A stretch of 11,323 bases of DNA from Acidobacteriota bacterium (lineage in GTDB: Bacteria > Acidobacteriota > Vicinamibacteria > Vicinamibacterales > Vicinamibacteraceae), in NCBI GenBank assembly GCA_023418055.1, contig JAEZDP010000380.1:1-11323 (forward strand). The letters are read 5' to 3'. The notes under the pieces are model-generated. The model did not search any database. It had not been told where the DNA came from and saw only the letters and a program-made list of their open reading frames with translations. Made by a program: the position numbers and the translations under genes. Positions 1-5,701 of the stretch are shown here, one piece after another (positions within the stretch are counted from its first letter, which is position 1; each line of letters begins with the position of its first letter).

Positions 1-1053
1 AGGCAGCACGAGCACGTCCGGCTTCGACTCGAAGAGCAGCCGCAGCGACACACGCTGGTTCTCGCGCAGCGAGGCAGGGGGCTCCCCCTCGAAGACCGCA
101 CGTCCCTGCACCTGCGAGTCGGTCACCGACGGCGAGATCGCCGTCACCCGCCCCTCGAACTCGCGTCCCTCGTAATTGATGCGGACCGGCGTGTCGATGC
201 CGGCATCCCCCACGTAGTTCTCTGGAAGCGTGAAGGCAATCTCGTAGGCGTCCAGGTTCACGACGCTCAGAATCGGCTGGTTGGCGGCCACGGCGTCGCG
301 GTCGCGCACGGCGACGGCACCGACCAGGCCCGTGAAGGGCGCCACCAGGTCCAGCCGCTGCACCTGGCGTAACATTTCATCGGTCACCGATCGCTGACGC
401 GAGACAGCCGCCTCCTGCGTGCGGATCTCGAAATCCGACGTCTCGCGTTCGAGCACCAGCGACTCGCGCGCCTGCGCGAGTTCGAGCTTCGCGATCGCCA
501 CGGCATCGGCGGCACCCTCGTAGTCCACCTTGTTCAGCAGGCCTTCCTCGAACGTCTGGCGTGCACGTTCGAGGTTCCGCTCGGCCGCGAGCAGTCGGAC
601 CTCGGCCAATTCAATCGCCCGCTGGTTGCGCACGGCGGTCTGCCGGGCGGTGATGCGCGCACGACCGAGCGCTGCGTCGAGCGACTGCTGCGTCGCCCGT
701 TCCTGCGCGAGCCCGCTCAGCAACTCGGGGCTGTCGATGGACGCGAGCACCTGCCCGGCCCGGACCGGGTCGCCCGCGCGCACCTGCAGATGGACGATGC
801 CGCTCGTGGTGGAGAACAGCGTGGGAGCATTGGCGGCGACGATGCGCCCGTCGGCGGAGGCGTCGCGAACGAGTTCGCCACGGCGCACCGTGGCGAGTTG
901 CACGCGAGAGGCGTCGATGGCGCGGTCCACGCTCGACCACTGTCGATAGAGGGGCCAGGCCAGTGCCAGCCCCGCGAGCAGCACCACGCCAAGGAGGCCG
1001 AATCCGACCGTGCGCGTGGTCCAGGGCGATGACCGGGCGACGGCACGGTCCAT
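1..1053 (-). CDS. HlyD/MFP-type periplasmic adaptor (membrane fusion) subunit, partial
   Basis: The reading frame is open from an ATG at 1053 to the left edge (351 codons seen, C-terminus missing). Residues about 14-34 form one hydrophobic N-terminal anchor. A first half-lipoyl/barrel segment follows at about 51-110 (with VRAGDPVRAGQVLASIDSPE). Residues about 112-230 are Arg/Glu/Ala/Gln-rich and look like a long alpha-helical coiled-coil hairpin. The second half-lipoyl segment includes LDLVAPFTGLVGAV (235-248), and a beta-barrel begins near 265 (NLDAYEIAFTLPENYVGDAG). This order is that of periplasmic adaptors of RND or MacAB-type ABC efflux systems, which link an inner-membrane pump to an outer-membrane channel. 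The pump gene should lie beyond the left edge, so the substrate is unknown. An in-frame GTG at 1074 is an alternative start; neither start has a convincing Shine-Dalgarno. The gene is divergent from the radical SAM gene and faces the palindromic operator at 1174-1200. Confidence 0.88.
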   Translation of the reverse strand, partial: MDRAVARSSPWTTRTVGFGLLGVVLLAGLALAWPLYRQWSSVDRAIDASRVQLATVRRGELVRDASADGRIVAANAPTLFSTTSGIVHLQVRAGDPVRAGQVLASIDSPELLSGLAQERATQQSLDAALGRARITARQTAVRNQRAIELAEVRLLAAERNLERARQTFEEGLLNKVDYEGAADAVAIAKLELAQARESLVLERETSDFEIRTQEAAVSRQRSVTDEMLRQVQRLDLVAPFTGLVGAVAVRDRDAVAANQPILSVVNLDAYEIAFTLPENYVGDAGIDTPVRINYEGREFEGRVTAISPSVTDSQVQGRAVFEGEPPASLRENQRVSLRLLFESKPDVLVLP

Positions 1054-1165
1054 CGAGGACGTCTCGGGAATCACGCCGGTTTCTGGAGCAAGGAGCTTGC
1101 CAGCAGAGGTGGTGGCCGATCGTGCGCAAGGCGGTCGCGCGAAGTGCTTCAGCGGCGCGCGCGGG

Positions 1166-1225
1166 TTGACAGCTGTCCGGAGGGTCCGGACACATGTCCG
1201 CACGGCCGGTCGGATGCGCTATGCT
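1166..1225 (+). promoter_or_regulatory. Candidate promoter elements upstream of the radical SAM gene
   Basis: TTGACA at 1166-1171 is a perfect consensus -35, but the bases 17-18 nt further on (around 1189-1195) are a poor -10. A better -10-like TATGCT lies at 1220-1225, 32 nt before the GTG start, but has no good -35 at normal spacing. The palindromic operator sits between the two elements. Which element is used cannot be decided by eye. Confidence 0.35.
1174..1200. promoter_or_regulatory. Palindromic operator with three half-sites
   Basis: TGTCCGGA (1174-1181), GGG, TCCGGACA (1185-1192) form a perfect 8-bp inverted repeat. The right arm is used again in a second dyad, CGGACA-CA-TGTCCG (1187-1200). 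Three alternating half-sites in a 204-bp gap between divergent genes are typical of a dimeric repressor site (for example TetR-like). The site lies just downstream of a TTGACA hexamer, so a bound protein would block transcription. No regulator gene for it is visible in the window. Confidence 0.6.
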
Positions 1226-1257
1226 GCGGGCATCCACTCCAGACCGCGAGGTGCGCT

Positions 1258-2811
1258 GTGCAGGTGCTGCTCCTCTCGATGCCCGACTCGTTCGAGCACA
1301 CGCCCACGGTGGGCATGCGCATGCCGAATGGCGCGCTCACCTCGCTGGCCGGCAACGTCGATGCGCACCATCGCGTGGCGGTCGCGGACCTGGTGCTGGC
1401 GGAACACGACGTGGCCGGCACCGTCCGCAGGCTGGTGGCCTCGCTGAAGCCGGACGTCGTGGGGCTTTCGGCGATGACCTTCCAGCGGCGCACCGCGCTG
1501 CGCCTGGTGCGGTTGCTCCGCCGCGAGTGCCCAACCGCACGCCTGGTGGCCGGAGGCTACGATCCCAGCCTCGCGACGGCGGCCTGGATGGGCAGCGACG
1601 GCGTCGACTTCGTCGTTCGCGGCGAGGGCGAGGTCACCTTTCGCGAGTTGCTGCGCGCGCTCGAAGAGCGGCGGCCGGCGTTGTCTGACATCGACGGGCT
1701 CGTCTGGCGTGATGCTGCGGGCGCTGTCGTGCAGAACCGGCCACGGGATGTGGTGGGGTCGCTCGATGAGGTGCGGCTGCCGCGTCGGGGCGCACGTGTC
1801 CTTGGCGGCTACACGTTCCTCGGCGACCGGGTGGACGTGGTGGAGACGTCGCGCGGGTGCACGTACGACTGCAGCTTCTGCTCGATCATCGAGATGCGCG
1901 GCCGCAACTTCCATGTGGGCTCGCTCGACCGGGTCGTGCGCGACCTGCAGGACGCGCGTGCGCACGGCGCTCGCGTGATCTTTCTGGTGGACGACAACAT
2001 CACCCTCGACGTGCGGCGGTTCGAGGCCCTGTGCCACGCCATCATCGCGGCGGGTCTCGACGACCTGCGCTACATCGTCCAGGGGATGACCTCCGCGCTG
2101 GCGGCACACGGCGAGCGGCTCGCGCCGTTGATGCGGCGGGCGGGGTTCCGCTACGTGTTCCTCGGCATCGAGAACGTGCTCGACGCCGACCTGTCGTTTC
2201 TCCGGGCTGGCGCCAAGAACGCGGCGCGGGCGCAGGGACGGACGGTGGGGAATGCGTCGGCGCGCGCCATCGACCAGCTGCATGCGCACGGGATGTACGT
2301 GGTCGGCGGGCTCATCGTGGGGAACCCGGGCGACACGGCGGAGGCGATCGAGGCCAACCTGGCGTTTGCGCGCCGGTACGTCGACTGGCCCTACATCCAG
2401 CATCCGACGCCGTACCCGGGGACGCCGATGACCGCCGAGGTCACGCGAGGCGGGCTGGTCGCGCACGAGCGGCTGCACGAGTACGACGGCACGACGGCCG
2501 TGGTGCAGACGAGGTCGCTTCCGGCCGAGGAGGTGGAGTTTCTCCGGTGGCGGGCCGAGCGGTGGATGAAGGTGCGGCACCTGCCGGCAGCCTTGCGGTC
2601 GCATCCGTGGTTCGTGTTGCGGCACGGGCTGGCGCTGCTGGCGCACACGTTTCGCGGCAGCACGTGGCGGACGTGGCTCGGGCTGGAGGATGCGCGCGAC
2701 GCGTTTCGGCGCTACAAGGCCCTGCGGGCGCGCGAGCGCGAGTACCTGGAGGCGCCGCGGGGCGAGCCGGCAGCGGGCGGCGCGGGACAGTGGGAGGTGC
2801 GGCAGGTCTGA
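1258..2811 (+). CDS. Radical SAM protein with N-terminal B12-binding-type domain
   Basis: The product has 517 residues. Residues about 1-165 have the Rossmann-like fold pattern of B12-binding radical SAM proteins (KPDVVGLSAMTFQ at 64-76; LVAGGYDP at 96-103; VDFVVRGEGEVTFREL at 116-131). The radical SAM core begins near 190, with the Cx3Cx2C motif at C201, C205 and C208 for the [4Fe-4S] cluster and S-adenosylmethionine. It continues through FLVDDNI (242-248), FLGIEN, and GGLIVGNPGDT. A basic, helical C-terminal extension of about 100 residues follows the core. No clear D-x-H-x-x-G cobalamin ligand motif is seen, so cobalamin binding may be base-off or absent. I chose the GTG at 1258 because GAGGTG lies 4 nt upstream at 1248-1253 and the domain begins right there (QVLLLSMPD); the frame is open further upstream to 1144 without homology-like sequence. 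The last codons, CAG GTC TGA, belong to a repeat unit. The substrate is not predictable from this context. Confidence 0.85.
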   Translation: MQVLLLSMPDSFEHTPTVGMRMPNGALTSLAGNVDAHHRVAVADLVLAEHDVAGTVRRLVASLKPDVVGLSAMTFQRRTALRLVRLLRRECPTARLVAGGYDPSLATAAWMGSDGVDFVVRGEGEVTFRELLRALEERRPALSDIDGLVWRDAAGAVVQNRPRDVVGSLDEVRLPRRGARVLGGYTFLGDRVDVVETSRGCTYDCSFCSIIEMRGRNFHVGSLDRVVRDLQDARAHGARVIFLVDDNITLDVRRFEALCHAIIAAGLDDLRYIVQGMTSALAAHGERLAPLMRRAGFRYVFLGIENVLDADLSFLRAGAKNAARAQGRTVGNASARAIDQLHAHGMYVVGGLIVGNPGDTAEAIEANLAFARRYVDWPYIQHPTPYPGTPMTAEVTRGGLVAHERLHEYDGTTAVVQTRSLPAEEVEFLRWRAERWMKVRHLPAALRSHPWFVLRHGLALLAHTFRGSTWRTWLGLEDARDAFRRYKALRAREREYLEAPRGEPAAGGAGQWEVRQV

Positions 2812-2897
2812 CCCCACTGCGGGCACTTTCAGGTCTGACCCCGGTGGGCGCGCTTTCAGGTCTGACCCCGTGACCGACACCGCGCAGGTCTGACCCC
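2803..2897 (+). repeat. Four copies of CAGGTCTGACCCC at 27-28 bp spacing
   Basis: Exact copies lie at 2803-2815, 2830-2842, 2857-2869 and 2885-2897, giving start-to-start steps of 27, 27 and 28 bp. Copies 2 and 3 are preceded by CTTT, so the shared unit extends to CTTTCAGGTCTGACCCC; the rest of each unit is only loosely similar. Each core contains the odd dyad GGTC-T-GACC. Copy 1 supplies the TGA stop of the radical SAM gene. The array ends about 50 nt before the next gene's -10. Possible roles are a degenerate intergenic repeat family, a protein-binding array, or the remains of a small mobile repeat. Confidence 0.8.
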
Positions 2898-2945
2898 ATC
2901 CAGGGGTATGACACAGCACCCGCCGGGAGGTGTGGACGCGTTCGT

Positions 2946-2951
2946 TATGAT
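2946..2951 (+). promoter_or_regulatory. -10 element (TATGAT) of the JAMM peptidase gene
   Basis: TATGAT at 2946-2951 ends 11 nt before the ATG at 2963. Transcription would then start only a few bases before the ATG, and no Shine-Dalgarno lies in between. No recognisable -35 is found about 17 bp upstream, so the promoter may rely on other contacts or an activator. Confidence 0.5.
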
Positions 2952-2962
2952 CGTCGGCAGGC

Positions 2963-3406
2963 ATGTCAGACACCCCCGCGCACGCCCCGGACCACGTCCG
3001 CTGGCCACACGACGTGGCCGCCGCGATTGCCACCGAGGCGACACGTACCTATCCCGCGGAGTGCTGCGGCCTGCTGCTGGGCAGCGGCGACGACGTGGCG
3101 GAGGCGTGTCCCATCGACAATGCCGAAGACGAGGCCCGGCGCCCCCGTGCGTATCTGCTGGCGCCCGGCGCATACCGCCGAGCCGAGGCGCAGGCCCACG
3201 ATCGCGGTCTCGACATCGTGGGCGTCTTTCACAGTCACCCGGACCACGTCGCCGAACCTTCCGAGACCGACCTCGCGGAGGCCTGGCCGGGCTGGTTGTA
3301 TGTCATCGTGCCCGTGGAGGAGGGACGCGCCGGCGTGGCGCGCGCCTGGCGCCTGCGGGCAGACCGGTCGGCCTTCGATCCGGTTGACCTGATTCACGTT
3401 GCGTAA
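2963..3406 (+). CDS. JAMM/MPN (M67 family) metallopeptidase, Mec-like
   Basis: The product has 147 residues, the usual size for bacterial stand-alone JAMM proteins. The full zinc-protease signature is present: E33 in YPAECCGLLLG, then H90-S-H92-P and S100/D103 in PSETD, i.e. ExnHxHx7Sx2D. Known relatives include Mycobacterium tuberculosis Mec, which removes cysteine from the sulfur carrier CysO, and eukaryotic deubiquitinases of the same fold. The enzyme is probably cytoplasmic, as no signal peptide is seen. The stop codon TAA lies inside the AAGGAG Shine-Dalgarno of the next gene, 10 nt before its start, so the two genes are almost certainly co-transcribed and translationally linked. The partner carries a MoaD/ThiS-like domain and an E1-like domain, so the natural substrate is likely that domain or adducts on its Gly-Gly tail (inference). 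The start is supported by a -10 just upstream. Confidence 0.9.
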   Translation: MSDTPAHAPDHVRWPHDVAAAIATEATRTYPAECCGLLLGSGDDVAEACPIDNAEDEARRPRAYLLAPGAYRRAEAQAHDRGLDIVGVFHSHPDHVAEPSETDLAEAWPGWLYVIVPVEEGRAGVARAWRLRADRSAFDPVDLIHVA

Positions 3407-3416
3407 GGAGATCTCT

Positions 3417-4883
3417 GTGGCTCACGCCGTTCACATCCCGACGCCCCTGCGGGCGTTCACCGACAAGCTCGACACCGTGGAGGTGGACGGCGCCACGGTG
3501 GGCGACGTCCTGCGCGGCCTCATCACCAGGTTCCCCGAACTGCAACGCCACCTCTACAACGAGCAGGGCCGGTTGCGGCATTTCGTCAACGTCTACGTCA
3601 ACGACGACGACATCAGGTACCTCGAAAAGGAGGCCACCGCGCTGAAGCCGGGCGATGCGCTGAGCATCATCCCGTCGGTGGCCGGAGGCAGCGGCACGGC
3701 CGACGTGGCGGCGCCGGCCCTGCCGGCCCTCGAGCACGACGAAGTGCAGCGCTACAGCCGGCACCTCATCCTGCCGGAGGTCGGCATGGAGGGCCAGCGC
3801 AAGCTCAAGGCCGCCAGTGTGCTGTGCATCGGCGCCGGCGGACTGGGCTCGCCAGCACTGCTCTACCTGGCCGCGGCCGGCATCGGCCGCCTCGGCATCG
3901 TCGACTTCGACGTCGTGGACGTGAGCAACCTGCAGCGGCAGGTGATTCACGGCACGCCGGACGTCGGTCGTCCGAAGCTGCAGTCGGCCCGTGACAAGGT
4001 GCTCCAGATCAACCCGCATGCCAGGGTGGACCTCCACGAGGTCGCCCTGTCTTCGCAGAACGCGCTGGCGCTCTTCAAGGACTACGACGTCATCGTCGAC
4101 GGCACCGACAACTTCCCGACCCGTTACCTCGTCAACGACGCGTGCGTGCTGCTCGGCAAGCCGAATGCCTACGGCAGCATCTTCCGGTTCGAAGGACAGG
4201 CGTCGGTGTTTGCCACCAAGGAAGGGCCGTGCTACCGGTGCCTCTACCCGGAGCCCCCGCCGCCGGGCCTCGTCCCGAGCTGCGCCGAGGGAGGCGTGCT
4301 GGGCGTCCTGCCGGGCATCATCGGCGTGATTCAGGCGACCGAGGCCATCAAGGTGATTCTCGGCGCGGGCGAGCCGCTCATCGGCCGGTTCCTCATCTAC
4401 GACGCCCTGCGGATGCGCTTCCGCGAGTTGAAGCTGCGCCGCGATCCCGAGTGCCCCGTCTGCGGAGACCACCCCACGGTCAAGGAGCTCATCGACTACG
4501 AGCAGTTCTGCGGCGTGAAGCCGGCAGAGGCCCCGGCCTCGACGCCCACCGCGGCGGCTCCGGCGATCCCCGCCGTGACGGTAGAGGAACTCAAGGCCCG
4601 GCTCGACGCCGAGGACGACCTGCTCGTGCTCGACGTGCGCGAGCCGCACGAGGTGGACATCGCGCGCATCGCCGGCTCCACCGTGATTCCTCTCGGAGAT
4701 CTGCCCAATCGCCTGTCAGAAGTGCCCCGCGACCGCGACATCGTCGTGCACTGCAAGATGGGCGGCCGCAGCGCCAAGGCCGTGGGCATCCTCCAGGCAG
4801 CCGGTTACGACCGCGCGAAGAACCTCACCGGCGGCATCCTGGCCTGGGTGGACCGGATCGACCCCAGCCAGCCGAAGTATTGA
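3417..4883 (+). CDS. moeB: MoaD/ThiS-like + MoeB/ThiF E1-like + rhodanese fusion protein
   Basis: The product has 488 residues in three domains. Residues 1-91 are a MoaD/ThiS/CysO-type beta-grasp sulfur carrier ending in SVAGGSG (Gly-Gly at 90-91). Residues about 105-365 are an E1-like adenylyltransferase with the ATP loop GAGGLG (139-144), NLQRQ with R173, and GTDN (229-232). It has zinc cysteine pairs C272/C275 and C347/C350, and C289 in VPSCAEGG as the probable active-site cysteine. An Ala/Pro linker (369-386) leads to a rhodanese domain (about 387-485) with LDVREPHE and the catalytic loop HCKMGGRS, C446. E1-rhodanese pairs (MoeZ, Uba4/MOCS3) adenylate a carrier's C-terminal glycine and turn it into a thiocarboxylate for molybdopterin, thiamine, cysteine or tRNA thiolation. 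The carrier being fused at the N-terminus, with its Gly-Gly internal, is the notable feature. The start is GTG 3417, set by AAGGAG at 3405-3410; an in-frame TTG at 3399 lies before that Shine-Dalgarno and is rejected. The symbol reflects the E1 domain only. Confidence 0.92.
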   Translation: MAHAVHIPTPLRAFTDKLDTVEVDGATVGDVLRGLITRFPELQRHLYNEQGRLRHFVNVYVNDDDIRYLEKEATALKPGDALSIIPSVAGGSGTADVAAPALPALEHDEVQRYSRHLILPEVGMEGQRKLKAASVLCIGAGGLGSPALLYLAAAGIGRLGIVDFDVVDVSNLQRQVIHGTPDVGRPKLQSARDKVLQINPHARVDLHEVALSSQNALALFKDYDVIVDGTDNFPTRYLVNDACVLLGKPNAYGSIFRFEGQASVFATKEGPCYRCLYPEPPPPGLVPSCAEGGVLGVLPGIIGVIQATEAIKVILGAGEPLIGRFLIYDALRMRFRELKLRRDPECPVCGDHPTVKELIDYEQFCGVKPAEAPASTPTAAAPAIPAVTVEELKARLDAEDDLLVLDVREPHEVDIARIAGSTVIPLGDLPNRLSEVPRDRDIVVHCKMGGRSAKAVGILQAAGYDRAKNLTGGILAWVDRIDPSQPKY

Positions 4884-4884
4884 C

Positions 4885-5020
4885 AGGAACAAAGGAACGA
4901 AGGAGCAAAGGAACGAAGGAACGAAGGAGTAAAGGAGCAAAGGAGCAAAGGAGCAAAGGAACGAAGGAACGAAGGAACGAAGGAGTTAAGGAATCAAGGA
5001 ACCAAGGAGCCAAGGAGCAA
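4885..5020 (+). repeat. Left arm: 17 tandem purine-rich octamers (AGGARYNA)
   Basis: Seventeen uninterrupted 8-bp units of form AGGA[A/G][C/T]NA start 1 nt after the moeB-like stop codon. Common units are AGGAACGA and AGGAGCAA; the four-base AGGA core is invariant and the other positions vary. Translated, the array gives a repeating 8-residue Lys/Arg/Glu-rich peptide in open frames, but those frames have no independent support. Many units contain AAGGAG, so a transcript would carry a series of Shine-Dalgarno-like sites. Confidence 0.9.
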
Positions 5021-5034
5021 GCCGCGTCCTCCAC

Positions 5035-5127
5035 TCCTTCGTTCCTTAGCTCCTTAGCTCCTTGGCTCCTTAGCTCCTTGGCTCCTTCCTTCCTTCGTTC
5101 CTTCGTTCCTTCCTTCCTTCCGTCCTG
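5035..5127 (+). repeat. Right arm: 11 tandem pyrimidine-rich octamers (TCCTTNNN)
   Basis: Eleven 8-bp units beginning TCCTT (TCCTTAGC, TCCTTGGC, TCCTTCGT, TCCTTCCT) plus a partial TCCTG at 5123-5127. This arm is the reverse complement of the left-arm type: AAGGA cores pair with TCCTT throughout and the variable bases match in part, so the two arms could fold into a long imperfect hairpin around a loop of roughly 15-30 nt. The arm runs directly into the -10 of the Rrf2 gene and occupies its -35 position. Confidence 0.9.
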
Positions 5128-5133
5128 TACAAT
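5128..5133 (+). promoter_or_regulatory. -10 element (TACAAT) of the isc-like operon
   Basis: TACAAT differs from the consensus by one base and ends 6 nt before the GTG at 5140, so the predicted transcription start is at or next to the start codon. The expected -35 position (about 5105-5110) is inside the pyrimidine octamers and does not resemble TTGACA. Rrf2 regulators commonly control their own operon, so autoregulation here is plausible, but no clear operator was identified. Confidence 0.5.
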
Positions 5134-5139
5134 GTTTCC

Positions 5140-5622
5140 GTGCTCCGCCTTTCCAAGAAGACCGACTACGCCCTGATGGCCATGAAGCACCTGGCCCTCC
5201 ACGGCGACACGCGTGCGGCCAGCGCGCGTGAGCTGGCGGAGCGCTATGACATCCCGGCCGAACTGATGGCCAAGGTGCTGCAACGGCTCGTCCGCCGTGG
5301 CCTGCTCGCGTCGCACCAGGGCACGCGCGGCGGCTATCGCCTGGCCCGTGCGGCCACCGACATCTCGATTGCCGACGTCATCCAGGCCGTCGACGGGCCG
5401 CTGACGGTCACCGCCTGCTCCACCGACGACCACGCCTGCGACCAGTACAGCAAGTGCAACGTGCGCGACCCGCTGTGGCGCATCAAGGACCGCATCCTGC
5501 AGTCGCTGGCCGGGTGCACCCTCGCCGAGATTGTGACCGACGAGGTCATCGCCTCGACCGCCGAGGCCGTGCCGCTGTCGCTGACGCGGCGGCCCCCGAC
5601 GCTCGTCGCGCCTCGCCTGTAG
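5140..5622 (+). CDS. iscR: Rrf2/IscR-family Fe-S-sensing transcriptional regulator
   Basis: The product has 160 residues, matching IscR (about 160). The N-terminus LRLSKKTDYALMAMKHLA is the first helix of the Rrf2 winged-helix domain. A helix-turn-helix follows at about 27-52 (SARELAERYDIPAELMAKVL), and the wing is GTRGGYRLAR (61-70). Cysteines C93, C100 and C106 sit in the Fe-S ligand loop. The spacing is Cx6Cx5C, against Cx5Cx5C in E. coli IscR, so cluster type or stability may differ. IscR-type proteins sense cluster supply and repress or activate isc genes. The desulfurase gene follows 79 nt downstream and the A-type carrier after it, giving the order R-S-A. The start is GTG 5140, directly after a TACAAT -10, so the message may be leaderless. 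A C-terminal Pro/Arg tail follows the conserved part. The assignment to Rrf2 is strong; IscR orthology rests on the neighbours. Confidence 0.9.
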   Translation: MLRLSKKTDYALMAMKHLALHGDTRAASARELAERYDIPAELMAKVLQRLVRRGLLASHQGTRGGYRLARAATDISIADVIQAVDGPLTVTACSTDDHACDQYSKCNVRDPLWRIKDRILQSLAGCTLAEIVTDEVIASTAEAVPLSLTRRPPTLVAPRL

Positions 5623-5701
5623 CCCTCGCAGCGCCTCGAGCCGCGTTCGCGTCCAGGACCCTGGCGCCCGCCGCCGGCGCGCCCCTCGCGCCGTGATTCC
5701 C

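Noticed and set aside
2803..2897. CRISPR-like repeat-spacer array
   Set aside because: Repeats of 13 bp with 14-15 bp spacers that are partly similar to each other are too short, and no cas genes are present. It is better treated as an intergenic repeat.
1219..3033. Long minus-strand open frame of 604 codons opposite the radical SAM gene
   Set aside because: It is rich in Arg, His, Pro and Val, has no recognisable domain, and lies opposite a gene with clear radical SAM motifs. Long antisense frames are expected at this GC content.
3303..4649. Minus-strand open frame of 448 codons opposite the moeB-like gene
   Set aside because: The composition is that of a complement of a GC-rich gene, with no domain pattern; the plus-strand gene has every E1 and rhodanese motif.
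2963..4883. Antiphage ubiquitin-like conjugation system (E1/E2/JAB as in CBASS-type or Bil operons)
   Set aside because: There is no E2-like gene and no nucleotidyltransferase or effector. The rhodanese domain and the neighbouring desulfurase favour sulfur transfer.
4885..5127. CRISPR array
   Set aside because: The units are 8 bp with no unique spacers and the two halves face each other; there are no cas genes nearby.
4142..5176. Plus-strand frame of 344 codons ending in an octapeptide repeat tail
   Set aside because: It is an out-of-frame reading of the moeB-like gene that runs into the octamer array. The Lys/Arg/Glu repeat peptide is a by-product of 8-bp DNA repeats, not evidence of a protein.
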